DNA from: Pseudidiomarina homiensis
GTDB taxonomy: Bacteria; Pseudomonadota; Gammaproteobacteria; Enterobacterales; Alteromonadaceae
Assembly: GCF_003987225.1 (NCBI RefSeq)
Contig: NZ_PIPX01000002.1
Location: forward strand, 344,481 to 408,480
Direction: 5' to 3'
DNA length: 64,000 nucleotides
Positions 18,654 through 27,524 of the stretch are shown here, in pieces. Each line of letters starts with the position of its first letter. The stretch's first letter is position 1. A program made the translations under genes and the position numbers. The notes beneath the pieces were generated by a model. The model made no database searches. It saw only the letters and a list, made by a program, of their open reading frames with translations, and was not told where the DNA came from.

Positions 18654-19313
18654 TTGATCTACATTGCCCATGGCTTTGCCATAGAACAGCTTGCGGCACC
18701 CTTACAGCCTTGGCTCTCCGCTAGTGAGCGCGAGCGGGCGCAGGGTTATGCGAGCCAGGCTAGGCAGTTGCAGTACCAGCTAGGCCGTAGCTTGCTGCGT
18801 TGGCTGGTGTGCAGCGTAACTGGCGTGGATGCTAGCGCAGTAACGATCGAACGACACAGTAGCGGCGCACCGTTGTTAACCATCGCTGCGTCGGAGGTCG
18901 CTTGCTCGATTAGCCATAAAGCGGACGCGGTGATGGTCGCATTTGGCGATGCCGATGCGTTGGGGATCGATGTGGAAACCATGAAGCGACGTAAGCGTCA
19001 CGCAGAGCTTATCGACGAGTTTAGTGATGGCTTTATGAACGGGGTGGAAGTGCGCGACTTAACTACTTTTTACCAACGTTGGACGCTGGCAGAGTCGGTC
19101 ACTAAAGCACGCCAAGGCAAATTGCTCGCCACGCTTCGCGAACCATTTATGGATTACGCCAACAGGGCGATTTTCCATACCGAGTTGGAGCACATGTTTT
19201 GTTGCTACGCAGCGCAGCGACAAACCACGGCAACCAAGGGTTTTCAGTGGTGGCAAGTCACCACCACTGATAGGCACTTGCTAACTCAGCAGTTAGTCTT
19301 CGAAACGAACTAG
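18654..19313 (+). CDS. 4'-phosphopantetheinyl transferase of the aryl polyene cluster
   Basis: Transfers phosphopantetheine from CoA to the active serine of carrier proteins, here presumably the two ACPs of the APE operon. The 219-residue protein has the Sfp/AcpT hallmarks: the metal-binding GIDVE (Asp106, Glu108) and W-x3-E-x3-K in WTLAESVTK (143-151). The start is inferred to be TTG at 18654, eight bases after a GAGG site, since no ATG lies near the conserved N-terminus; an open frame runs 38 codons further upstream. It faces the APE operon and its last 21 bases overlap the operon's final gene tail to tail. Confidence 0.85.
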   Translation: MIYIAHGFAIEQLAAPLQPWLSASERERAQGYASQARQLQYQLGRSLLRWLVCSVTGVDASAVTIERHSSGAPLLTIAASEVACSISHKADAVMVAFGDADALGIDVETMKRRKRHAELIDEFSDGFMNGVEVRDLTTFYQRWTLAESVTKARQGKLLATLREPFMDYANRAIFHTELEHMFCCYAAQRQTTATKGFQWWQVTTTDRHLLTQQLVFETN

Positions 19314-19727
19314 ATCAGCCTTAAGCGCCGCGCCGGCGATAAAAGTACCAGCACCACATTGATACTCGGTACTACTGGCGAACTCGTTATGATCGTAGTT
19401 GGATTTGATGTTGACAACTGCATCATAACCGCCATTTTGCGCCGCATCTTGCAATACTTTCAACGCTGATAGCATCACCCAGCGACAGGCTTCTTCGTCG
19501 CTTTTATTAAAGGCATTGGTTTTGCGGCTGGTGGTTACTTCTTTACTTGCTTTGATTGTTGGATGTGCTTGTCCAGCAAAGAACATCGGCACGTCCAACA
19601 ACGACTGTTTAGCGTCTTCAGAGGCCAACAGCTCATCTAACGGCAAGGTAAGGATGTCTTCACGCGCTTGCGCCGGTGTTGCGAAAAGTAATGTAAGCAT
19701 AAACGCTAAGGCAAGTTTGCACTTCAT
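19293..19727 (-). CDS. Small secreted protein at the end of the aryl polyene operon
   Basis: A 144-residue protein with a signal peptide (ATPAQA cleavage site near residue 21) and a conserved-looking C-terminal half with CRWVMLSALKVLQ, GGYDAVVNIKS and QCGAGTFIAGAA. Two cysteines in this part could form a disulfide. Similar proteins at the same place in APE clusters carry a misleading excinuclease label in databases, as I recall; no nuclease or ATPase motif is present. Role unknown; its place after the last ketosynthase suggests an envelope function in pigment export or placement. Its 3' end overlaps the convergent transferase gene by 21 bases. Confidence 0.7.
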   Translation of the reverse strand: MKCKLALAFMLTLLFATPAQAREDILTLPLDELLASEDAKQSLLDVPMFFAGQAHPTIKASKEVTTSRKTNAFNKSDEEACRWVMLSALKVLQDAAQNGGYDAVVNIKSNYDHNEFASSTEYQCGAGTFIAGAALKADLVRFED

Positions 19728-19761
19728 GATATGTCCCTTTTAGTTATTTTTTGTTCCAGAA

Positions 19762-20994
19762 TTAGTGATTCCAACGCTTAAAAATAAGCGATGTGTTAAT
19801 ACCACCGAAAGCAAAATTATTGCTCATAATGTAGTCAGTTTCTACTTTTTTTGGAGCACCAACAATATAGTCGAGTTGGCCGCACTCAGCATCGATGTTA
19901 ACGAGGTTAATCGTTGGTGCGAACCAACCTTCGCGCATCATTTCAATGCTGGCCCATGCTTCAATGGCGCCACAAGCTCCTAGGGTATGGCCGAGGTAGC
20001 TTTTCAATGAGCTAATCGGCATACGTGCACCAAAGACCGCAGAGGTTGCTTGTGACTCGGCGATATCGCCGCGATCGGTGGCGGTGCCGTGAGCGTTGAC
20101 ATAGCCGATTGCTGCTGGCGCTAACTGCGCATCATCTAGGGCCTGGCGTATGGCAACTTCCATCGTTGCGGCGGTGGGTTGAGTGACATGAGCACCATCG
20201 GTGTTGGTACCAAAACCTACCAGCTCAGCATAGATCTTTGCGCCACGCGCTTGGGCATGTTCAAGCTCTTCAAGAATAAAGGTTCCGGCACCTTCGCCAA
20301 TGACCAGACCATCACGATCACGGTCGAACGGCCGTGGAGTGCGCTCGGGCGTATCATTGCAGGTACTGGTGGCATAGAGGGTATCGAAGACCACGGCTTC
20401 AGACGGGCAAAGCGCTTCGGCGCCACCGGCGACCATCATTTGTTGTTGCCCATACTTGATGGCTTCGTAGGCATAGCCAATGGCTTGCGACGCAGACGTA
20501 CAGGCCGAGCTGGTGGTATACATTCGCCCTTTGAGTCCAAAAAATACGCCAACATTCACCGCTGTGGTGTGCCCCATGCTTTTGATATAAGTTGTGGCGT
20601 TAACACCTGACATATCTTTGTTCGCAAGCATATTGCCAAACACAATCATTTCATCGGTTGAGCCGGTTGACGAGCCATAAGCCACGCCGCAACGACCATC
20701 CTGAATACTGGGGTCATCCAGTAGGCCAGCATCTTCGAGCGCTAGCTCACTGGCGCGGGTTGCCATAATGCTTACCGTACTCATGGAGCGAACGTCTTTG
20801 CGCGAGTAATGCTTGGGTTTTTTGAACGGCGGTTGGATAGGGGCTGCTAGTCGGGTGTTCAAACCGTCAAAGGCATTCCATTCAGGCATGTGAACCACGG
20901 CGTTGGTGCCAGCCAATAAACGCTCACGAAATTGCTGCCATGAATCACCAAAAGCGGTGATGCTTCCCATCCCTGTAACTACAACCCGTTTCAT
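19762..20994 (-). CDS. Beta-ketoacyl-ACP synthase of aryl polyene biosynthesis (ApeO/ApeR-like)
   Basis: A 410-residue FabF-type ketosynthase that would condense malonyl-ACP onto the growing polyene chain. The catalytic triad is intact: Cys165 in SSACTSAS, His in VNAHGTATDRGD, and His in LGHTLGACGA. The ATG shares one base with the ketoreductase stop (TAATG), so translation is coupled. It is one of two intact ketosynthases in the operon; which of them pairs with the chain-length factor encoded at the other end cannot be told from sequence. Confidence 0.92.
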   Translation of the reverse strand: MKRVVVTGMGSITAFGDSWQQFRERLLAGTNAVVHMPEWNAFDGLNTRLAAPIQPPFKKPKHYSRKDVRSMSTVSIMATRASELALEDAGLLDDPSIQDGRCGVAYGSSTGSTDEMIVFGNMLANKDMSGVNATTYIKSMGHTTAVNVGVFFGLKGRMYTTSSACTSASQAIGYAYEAIKYGQQQMMVAGGAEALCPSEAVVFDTLYATSTCNDTPERTPRPFDRDRDGLVIGEGAGTFILEELEHAQARGAKIYAELVGFGTNTDGAHVTQPTAATMEVAIRQALDDAQLAPAAIGYVNAHGTATDRGDIAESQATSAVFGARMPISSLKSYLGHTLGACGAIEAWASIEMMREGWFAPTINLVNIDAECGQLDYIVGAPKKVETDYIMSNNFAFGGINTSLIFKRWNH

Positions 20995-21722
20995 TAAACT
21001 AATCCACCATTAACTGAAAAAACTTGACGCGTAATGTACGCAGCGGAATCTTCGAATAAATACCCGACCAAACCGGCAACTTCTTCGGGCTTACCAGCGC
21101 GCTGCATCGGAATCATCGACAAAATATGATCCTGATGCTCTAAGGTATCGGTCATGTCAGTGTCAATGAGTCCTGGCGCGACACAATTTACCGTAATCTT
21201 GCGCTTGGCAAGCTCGAGTGCAAGTGCTTTGGTTGCACCAATTAATCCTGCTTTTGAGGCACTATAGTTTACTTGGCCGCGATTGCCAGCGATGCCTGAA
21301 ACCGATGCAATGGTCACAATGCGACCCCCTTGACGCAAGCGAATCATCGGCATGGTCAAGGGTAAAAGTACATTGTAGAAACCGTCTAAATTAGTATGAA
21401 TGACACTGTCCCAGTCGTCGTCAGTTAGGGCTGGAAAGGCGCCGTCACGGGTAATACCAGCGTTGCAAACGGCGCCATAGTAGGCGCCATGCTCAGCGAT
21501 ATCGGCCTCAATGGCAGTGCGGCTTGCGGCACGGTCAGCGACATCGAATTGCAATAAACTAGCGTGCTGACCAAGCGCTTCTACTGCGCGGCAAACTTGT
21601 TCGGCGGAGCTTTTATCACTGCGACAATGAATCGCAAGATCAAACCCTTGTTGCGCTAGTTTGAGCGCGATGGCTTTGCCGATTCCTTTCCCAGAACCGG
21701 TGACGAGTACACGTTTACTCAT
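20994..21722 (-). CDS. 3-ketoacyl-ACP reductase of aryl polyene biosynthesis (ApeQ-like)
   Basis: A 242-residue FabG-type short-chain dehydrogenase that would reduce the 3-keto group after each elongation. Motifs: the cofactor loop TGSGKGIGKA (residues 7-16), NAGIT, and the catalytic Tyr-x3-Lys in YSASKAG. It starts inside the dehydratase gene (overlap of eight bases), and its stop overlaps the next ketosynthase start. The ATG giving MSKRVLVTG was chosen because the longer frame reads back through the dehydratase gene. Confidence 0.92.
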   Translation of the reverse strand: MSKRVLVTGSGKGIGKAIALKLAQQGFDLAIHCRSDKSSAEQVCRAVEALGQHASLLQFDVADRAASRTAIEADIAEHGAYYGAVCNAGITRDGAFPALTDDDWDSVIHTNLDGFYNVLLPLTMPMIRLRQGGRIVTIASVSGIAGNRGQVNYSASKAGLIGATKALALELAKRKITVNCVAPGLIDTDMTDTLEHQDHILSMIPMQRAGKPEEVAGLVGYLFEDSAAYITRQVFSVNGGLV

Positions 21723-22173
21723 AGGTATCCTCAATAAATGCAGCCTCATCGGGCGGCTGAAATACATTAATCTTGGCGTTGGCAACAACCGTTTCGTGGT
21801 GTTTGATTTCACACTGAAAAACGCTCAGTCCAGAGCTTTCGGCGTGAATCTCGGCAACGTGAATACTATAGGTTTCGCCTAATGGAAAACGGTCAATTGC
21901 GCATTGATACTTTCGTGATCCTAACAAAAAGCCGATCTTGATGTCTTCGCCAGCACCACGGTTACGATAGCCCGCCGCCGCAGCAATACTCTGTGCCATG
22001 AGTTCAACCCCCACATGCGCAGGAAGTCCGCCCAGCTCGTCACGGTAGAACAGATTGTCAGTTGTGATGGTGACTTCGCAATGCGCCGTAGTCTCGACGC
22101 TATCGCCGTTAATGAAGCGGTCAATCAGACGCATGGGCGGTCGATGTTTAATGAGGTCAGTCAGTGCTGTCAT
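21715..22173 (-). CDS. Hotdog-fold 3-hydroxyacyl-ACP dehydratase of aryl polyene biosynthesis (ApeP-like)
   Basis: A 152-residue hotdog protein that would remove water from the 3-hydroxyacyl-ACP to give each conjugated double bond. The active-site helix carries PAHVGVELMAQS, the family's His and Glu. A GGGAGG ribosome binding site lies eight bases before the chosen ATG, inside the end of the preceding ketosynthase gene (overlap of 17 bases). It differs from the second dehydratase at 31.7-32.1 kb, consistent with the paired ApeI/ApeP dehydratases of characterised APE systems. Confidence 0.88.
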   Translation of the reverse strand: MTALTDLIKHRPPMRLIDRFINGDSVETTAHCEVTITTDNLFYRDELGGLPAHVGVELMAQSIAAAAGYRNRGAGEDIKIGFLLGSRKYQCAIDRFPLGETYSIHVAEIHAESSGLSVFQCEIKHHETVVANAKINVFQPPDEAAFIEDTYE

Positions 22174-23380
22174 TCGTTGTGCCTCCCACGTCGCTACGGC
22201 TAAAAATAAGTGCCACGTTATTGCCGCCAAACGCAAATGAATTGCTCAAACAGTGTTGGGCGCGGTGTTCGAGCTTACTGTCGCTAGTGACCAACGGTAG
22301 CTTTTCAATTGCATCGTCATAAACGCCATCATAACAATGCATAGGAAGCTGACCCTCGGTAGCGTTTAAAGTGAGCCAGCATAATGCCGCTTCGAGTGCA
22401 CCAGCCGCGCCAAGGGTGTGACCAGTCAAAGGTTTCGTAGAGCTGGCGAAGGCATGGTTTAATTCTAATGACGCTAGGGCGCTTGCCTCCATTGCATCAT
22501 TTAGCGGTGTTCCGGTGCCATGCAAATTGATGTAATCGATAGCCTGCGGTGCAAGGTTTGCTTGACGGAGTGCCGCGCTAATAGCGAGCTGTGCGCCGCG
22601 GCCATGCGGTTCTGGTGCCGTCATGTGATAAGCATCCGAAGCATGGCCAGCGCCACGAAGGCAAATCTGATCAGCTGCGTCAGCAAGAGGCTCACGTGTA
22701 GCAATGAAAAAGGCGGCGGCTTCACCAATGTTGATGCCATCACGCTGCTTGCTAAACGGCTGACATAAACCCGCCGAGGTTGATTCCAACGCTCGAAAAC
22801 CGTTTAAGGTTAAGCGACAGAGTGAATCGACCCCGCCGACAATCACGGCGTCTGCGAGACCACTGGTGAGAATTTCCCGCGCGCTCATCAAAGCCCGTGC
22901 ACTCGAGGAGCAGGCAATGGATATACTGTAGCGAGGTCCACTGACGCCACAGTACTGCGCGATAAAATCAGCTGGCGCGGCCATTTCTTGCATGCTGTAA
23001 TGAAAACTGTCGGGTAACTTTTGCTGTTCTGTGTAGTGTTTCAACGCTTGCTCGCCCTCAGCTATGCCGGAGGTGCTGGTGCCGACGATGACCGCAACAC
23101 GTTCTGCGCCAAACTGTGCTTTACAATTCTCGATTGCGCTGCGCAGGTCCGTGAGCGCAGCTGCCGCTAATTGATTGTTGCGGGTCTGATAGTTGGGCGG
23201 CATTGCTGCTAAAGATGGCAATTGCTCGTCCGCAACTTGGCCAACAATAATGGGTGTGCCGTCGACCAACGGGAAGTTGCTCGTTTGCATCCCGAGTTGA
23301 CTGCCGCGCACGGCATTTTGCCATACCTCGTGCGGGTTATTCCCCAGCGCGCAAATAACACCCAGATGGTTTAAGTACAT
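22157..23380 (-). CDS. Beta-ketoacyl-ACP synthase of aryl polyene biosynthesis, second copy
   Basis: A 407-residue ketosynthase with an intact triad: Cys157 in SIACSSSA, His in LHGTGTPLNDA, and His in TGHTLGAAGA. It is clearly diverged from the other ketosynthase, with a shorter N-terminus lacking the usual VVVTG strand. The ATG shares one base with the stop of the preceding lipoprotein gene (TGATG). In APE operons two ketosynthases flank the dehydratase and reductase, exactly the order seen here. Confidence 0.9.
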   Translation of the reverse strand: MYLNHLGVICALGNNPHEVWQNAVRGSQLGMQTSNFPLVDGTPIIVGQVADEQLPSLAAMPPNYQTRNNQLAAAALTDLRSAIENCKAQFGAERVAVIVGTSTSGIAEGEQALKHYTEQQKLPDSFHYSMQEMAAPADFIAQYCGVSGPRYSISIACSSSARALMSAREILTSGLADAVIVGGVDSLCRLTLNGFRALESTSAGLCQPFSKQRDGINIGEAAAFFIATREPLADAADQICLRGAGHASDAYHMTAPEPHGRGAQLAISAALRQANLAPQAIDYINLHGTGTPLNDAMEASALASLELNHAFASSTKPLTGHTLGAAGALEAALCWLTLNATEGQLPMHCYDGVYDDAIEKLPLVTSDSKLEHRAQHCLSNSFAFGGNNVALIFSRSDVGGTTNDSTD

Positions 23381-23973
23381 CACTTTTGCTCTCCTTCAAG
23401 AGCGGGGAACTCTAACATTTCTAGGCTGAGTTGGCGCAGTTTGATGCGATAACCAAAGGCGAGATGCTCAACCAGCATACCGTTATCGTGAAAACTCAGG
23501 CGCCATAGGATCGCTCCGGTCGGTGAACTCAGCAAACGGCCATTGTCAGTTACCTGCAGCGACGCACCATGCAGATTGGGTTGCAAGCGATCGACAGGCC
23601 AATTCACCAGTTGCAGGGTGGCGAGCATTTGTTTGATTAAACGCGGGTCATCAAATGGCGCGATGCCACTAGCAGTAAACCGCCCCGAGGCATCAAGAGC
23701 GGCACGCCACAATTCCTGTCCTAGTGGACTTAGACCCACCATGGTGAGGCCTTTGGCGCTGCGGGCGCTGCTCACTTGCAACGTGTGTTGCCCTTGCGCA
23801 GGATGTGACCATTCGACCAGCATCAATTCTTGTTGCGCTGGGCCAGGCCAATGATTTACGAGCTCAAGTCCAGCCTGCTCGCTGATCGGCGTCCAAAGTG
23901 GTGATTGCGGCGGGGTGGCTTGGCAGCCCACAAGCATGAAGAGCGCGAATAAAAGCGTTAAGATTCTTGGCAT
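23380..23973 (-). CDS. DUF3261 lipoprotein of the aryl polyene cluster (ApeN-like)
   Basis: A 197-residue predicted lipoprotein: a short hydrophobic signal ends in LVGC with Cys17 as the lipid anchor. The rest is rich in beta-strand pattern (LRQLSLEMLEF at the end). DUF3261 members are regular APE-cluster components thought to act in the envelope, probably in transport of the lipid-linked pigment; no enzyme motif is visible. The chosen ATG lies inside the 3' end of the flavoenzyme gene; the longer open frame has no lipobox near its start. Confidence 0.8.
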   Translation of the reverse strand: MPRILTLLFALFMLVGCQATPPQSPLWTPISEQAGLELVNHWPGPAQQELMLVEWSHPAQGQHTLQVSSARSAKGLTMVGLSPLGQELWRAALDASGRFTASGIAPFDDPRLIKQMLATLQLVNWPVDRLQPNLHGASLQVTDNGRLLSSPTGAILWRLSFHDNGMLVEHLAFGYRIKLRQLSLEMLEFPALEGEQK

Positions 23974-25211
23974 AACTCGGTCACCACCTTTAAGCGCCGC
24001 TCGCTTTCGCGGACAAATGGATTCTGCAAATCCCACGCGTATCCTGCCAAAATTGAGCAAATCATTTGCTTGATTGTCGCTTGTTGGTGCGGATAAAAAA
24101 TCACGTCTTGAAACGAACAATCGTACCAACCTTTTACGTAGGTGCGAAAGGTATCGATGCCTTTGCGCAAGGGCGAGCTGAACTCTTGTTGCCAGTCGAC
24201 CGTTTCGCCGTTAAGTTCACGTAATACCAGCGGCACCGCCATAATCGCTGATTTCAGGGCGATGGTAACGCCTGATGAGAAGACCGGATCAAGAAACTCT
24301 CCGGCGTTGCCGAGCAAGGCGTAACCCTTGCCATGCAACTGTTTTACATTGGCCGAGTAACCAGTGATGATTTGCTCATCGCGAACCACGTCACAGTCAC
24401 CGAGCACTTCGAGCAAATAGGGTTCATCCTGTACTTTACGCCACAAAGCGGCTTTCGCATTGTCATCGTCAGCAAAAAAGCGCTCACTGCCAACCACCCC
24501 TAAACTTGCCGTGCCGTCGGCAAATGGGATTAGCCAATACCAGATCTCCGGATTGGTTGGGTGCACCGTAATGAGAATTTTATTACGGTCAAAAGTTGGA
24601 TGCTCAAGTTCCGTTTTGACATGGCAGAAGGCTGCTTGGCGGACTGGAAAGTCGGATGGATACTCTAAGTCAAGTAGGCGTGGTAGTACCCGTCCAAACC
24701 CACTGGCATCGAGCAAAAAGGCACAAGTGAGCTCGAGTTGTGCGTCATCCGCTAGGTTGCGTAGTTTAACGCAATGCTTGCCGTCATCTTGCAGTGCTAC
24801 TTGTTCGACTTGCATGCCATGTTGAACCTCTGCACCGTAAGCCGCTGCTTGTTGGATGAGCAATTGATCGAATTTTTCGCGTTTGACTTGAAAAGTAGTG
24901 CCGGGACCAGTTGATGACTTTTCGCGAAAATCAAATACGGTATGCTCCCCGCCACGGTAAAAAGCGGCGCCGTCTTTGAATTGAAAACCAAGTTCTTGTG
25001 CGTGTTGCTCAACGGTGTCACGAAGCCCCGCCTGTTCCAAATACATCATGCATTGCGGCAACAGGCTCTCGCCAATTGAAAAGCGCGGGAACTGCTGCCG
25101 TTCGAGGACCAGCACTTTTTTATTTGCTTGTGCGAGCATGGCCGCGGCAGCGGCACCGGATGGGCCTGCGCCGATGATGATGACGTCGTAATGAGAGTGA
25201 GCTAAAGACAC
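23958..25211 (-). CDS. FAD-dependent oxidoreductase of the aryl polyene cluster, flavin-halogenase-like
   Basis: A 417-residue flavoprotein. Residues 9-40 form the dinucleotide fold (IIGAGPSGAAAA, ending VLER). It also shows two hallmarks of flavin-dependent halogenases: a lysine at position 79 in GFQFKDGAAF and the W-x-W-x-I-P motif at 224-229 (WYWLIP). Database family names would include tryptophan halogenase and NAD(P)/FAD oxidoreductase. In APE-type clusters such enzymes may act as halogenases, as reported for brominated xanthomonadins, or as oxidoreductases. Which applies here is inference. It follows the MMPL exporter gene by 12 bases. Confidence 0.85.
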   Translation of the reverse strand: MSLAHSHYDVIIIGAGPSGAAAAAMLAQANKKVLVLERQQFPRFSIGESLLPQCMMYLEQAGLRDTVEQHAQELGFQFKDGAAFYRGGEHTVFDFREKSSTGPGTTFQVKREKFDQLLIQQAAAYGAEVQHGMQVEQVALQDDGKHCVKLRNLADDAQLELTCAFLLDASGFGRVLPRLLDLEYPSDFPVRQAAFCHVKTELEHPTFDRNKILITVHPTNPEIWYWLIPFADGTASLGVVGSERFFADDDNAKAALWRKVQDEPYLLEVLGDCDVVRDEQIITGYSANVKQLHGKGYALLGNAGEFLDPVFSSGVTIALKSAIMAVPLVLRELNGETVDWQQEFSSPLRKGIDTFRTYVKGWYDCSFQDVIFYPHQQATIKQMICSILAGYAWDLQNPFVRESERRLKVVTELCQES

Positions 25212-25223
25212 GCGTATCTTCCT

Positions 25224-27524
25224 TTACACTGAATGAGTCGAGTTTGCTGGTGTCAGCAGCGGTACAAGTACCGCTGTGATGGCAACACCAATAAGTACGG
25301 TAACACCGAACGAAGCAATGGCTGCTGTTTGGCTAAAACTAAGTGCACCAAAAGCGAACATGGTCGTCAACGCTGAAATACTGATCGCCTGCAGCGCATG
25401 CGCACGGTGTATCCGACTGGCGCAAAAAATGCCGTAATCGATACCAAGAACGATGACTAACATCGCGCCGACGAAGTGAAATGCATTTAATGGCTGCCAA
25501 AGCGCTGCAATTGCTAAGGCACTGCTTAGTGCGGTAATGATAATCGCACTTACTTGCAGGCTAGCGAGATAGCGTTGTTGCCGACGAATATAGGGTAAGC
25601 GCCAACTTAAGACGATGAACAGCAATAAGACCAGCGCCATCATCCACTGCATAAGTTGGCTGCGATAATGGCCTAAAGCCTCGCTCGCTTGGGTTAAAGG
25701 ACTAAAGACCTCAACGCCATGAAGTGCCGCTATGGCTTGGGTAAAGTCATTATTGGTGGTACTTCCGCGTAATCTGATCACCCCGACAACGGGCTGTTCA
25801 GCTTCTGCGGAGCTATAAAAGAAGTTCTCGTACAGAGGGTGAGCCTTGGGTGGTTGTTGATCGCTCGAGAGTTTCGCTTGCGGCGGTTGAATTCCCAGCC
25901 AAGCGAGGTAGTTCTGGCCTGCGGGTTGTTGCCATAGCTGCGCTAAAGCGTCGCTCACTTGCTGCTGTTGTTGCGGCGTGGGGACATAATCGAACCAACT
26001 CTGCCAGCTGGTGAGCCAGCCTTGCTGTTGCCAGTCGACAAGACGTTGATGAACCCGCGCATAGCGTTGATACAGCTCATCCATATTTGTGGCTTTTATC
26101 AAGATGACTTCTGAATCATAAAAGGCCTGCGTTTGTTCACGCATGTCTTGTTCTTGTGCGAGCAATGATTCACTTGATGTTGCCAATAATTGGACGGCGT
26201 CGTCGCTGCGATACGTCTGCCATGCTGCAATCGAGCAGGTGATGGCAAGGACAACAAGAATGATGCTGCCGGTACGGGGTGCAACTTGTTGGTAGCTGCG
26301 TGCGACCTTGTGGTGCAACTGTTGCCAGCGCAAAGTTGTCGGTTTGGTTAAACCAAGCTCTGGAATAAGTAACACTAGTCCAGTAACACTAACCAACGCA
26401 GCCGCCATAAACACGCCAAGCTGCTGTAGTAACGGCAGTGATAATAGCGTTAGTAAAAGAAAGCCGACAATCGTTGTAGTTGCGCCGAGCAGCAAGGCTG
26501 GCACCACTTGCTGCCAGTTGCTTTTGCCATGGCTGGCGCCAATGCTCGCGTGGAACACATAATCAATGCATAGGCCAATCAAAGTGGTGGCAAAAACCAA
26601 CGTTAGAACGTGGGGCGAGCTAAAACACCACATGACCGCGGTGACGCCGACGAGGGTCGACACGCCTACGACCACCAAGCTGTAGAGCAAGTGCAGCAAA
26701 GAGCGAAACACGCACCATAGCAAAATAAGCACAAACGCTAAGGACAAGCCGCCAAACCAAGTCATCTCGTGTTTTGCTTGGGTAGCTGCTGCGTCGGTGT
26801 GAAACACCAAACCACTGCGAATGACTTTATGTGGGATTGCGGTTGCCGTTAACGCGCTGAGCAGCTGTTCGGTGTGCGCCACAACCGTGCGCGAGTGCTC
26901 TTGACTCAGCGTGTCGGCTTTACTCTGCAATGCCACCACAATGTTTGTGTGCGTAGTCGAGTGACGAACATAAAGAGGTCCCTCTGCAGCAAAATTAGGT
27001 AACGGCTCGGGTAATGCCTCGACCAAGCGTTGACTGAGCAATAATGGGTCTTGTTGGATGTCGACCCATAGCGGCAACGGCTGCTGTAGTCGCTGTTGTG
27101 CGTATTGGATAAGCTGTTGCGGATTTTCGCGCAGCGTCGTCAGGTCACTCGGCGAGGCCCATTGCCCAGCGTATTCGGCGTAGATCGAGACAATTGCCTG
27201 GGCATCCAGCTGTTGCAGGGGCTGAATCTCAGCTTCACTACCCGTTAACTGTGCAAGTTCTTTGCGTAACGCAGCGGCAAATGCTGCGAAGTCGTCGTTG
27301 GCGACTGTAAACAACAACATGAAGCGTTGTTCGTTCGGTTGTTGATGGGCCATGTAAACTTGCTGCGCAGGATCAGCTTCTTGTGGCAGCGTATCGAGCA
27401 AACTGCTTTGCCAGGACACCGCAGGCAAGCGCAGCCAGAACAAGCCAGCGGCGAGCAGGACGACGATAGCGATGCTTAACCATGCGGCAAATTTAGTGCG
27501 TATCCACACCGTTATGGGCCTCAT
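25224..27524 (-). CDS. MMPL/RND-type exporter of the aryl polyene cluster (ApeM-like)
   Basis: A 766-residue inner-membrane protein with two repeats, each a transmembrane helix, a periplasmic domain of about 200 residues and five further helices: hydrophobic runs near residues 12-30, 220-380, 410-430 and 620-760. The second half carries a GIDYGIF-type helix and the first half GLCIDYVFH, the sites of the RND/MMPL proton relay. It probably moves the finished pigment-lipid across the inner membrane, with the LolA-like protein encoded just before it. It starts inside the LolA-like gene (overlap of 32 bases). Confidence 0.88.
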   Translation of the reverse strand: MRPITVWIRTKFAAWLSIAIVVLLAAGLFWLRLPAVSWQSSLLDTLPQEADPAQQVYMAHQQPNEQRFMLLFTVANDDFAAFAAALRKELAQLTGSEAEIQPLQQLDAQAIVSIYAEYAGQWASPSDLTTLRENPQQLIQYAQQRLQQPLPLWVDIQQDPLLLSQRLVEALPEPLPNFAAEGPLYVRHSTTHTNIVVALQSKADTLSQEHSRTVVAHTEQLLSALTATAIPHKVIRSGLVFHTDAAATQAKHEMTWFGGLSLAFVLILLWCVFRSLLHLLYSLVVVGVSTLVGVTAVMWCFSSPHVLTLVFATTLIGLCIDYVFHASIGASHGKSNWQQVVPALLLGATTTIVGFLLLTLLSLPLLQQLGVFMAAALVSVTGLVLLIPELGLTKPTTLRWQQLHHKVARSYQQVAPRTGSIILVVLAITCSIAAWQTYRSDDAVQLLATSSESLLAQEQDMREQTQAFYDSEVILIKATNMDELYQRYARVHQRLVDWQQQGWLTSWQSWFDYVPTPQQQQQVSDALAQLWQQPAGQNYLAWLGIQPPQAKLSSDQQPPKAHPLYENFFYSSAEAEQPVVGVIRLRGSTTNNDFTQAIAALHGVEVFSPLTQASEALGHYRSQLMQWMMALVLLLFIVLSWRLPYIRRQQRYLASLQVSAIIITALSSALAIAALWQPLNAFHFVGAMLVIVLGIDYGIFCASRIHRAHALQAISISALTTMFAFGALSFSQTAAIASFGVTVLIGVAITAVLVPLLTPANSTHSV

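Noticed and set aside
19293..19727. Excinuclease ABC subunit annotation for the small secreted protein.
   Set aside because: The protein is 144 residues with a signal peptide and has no ATPase or zinc-finger motif of UvrA.
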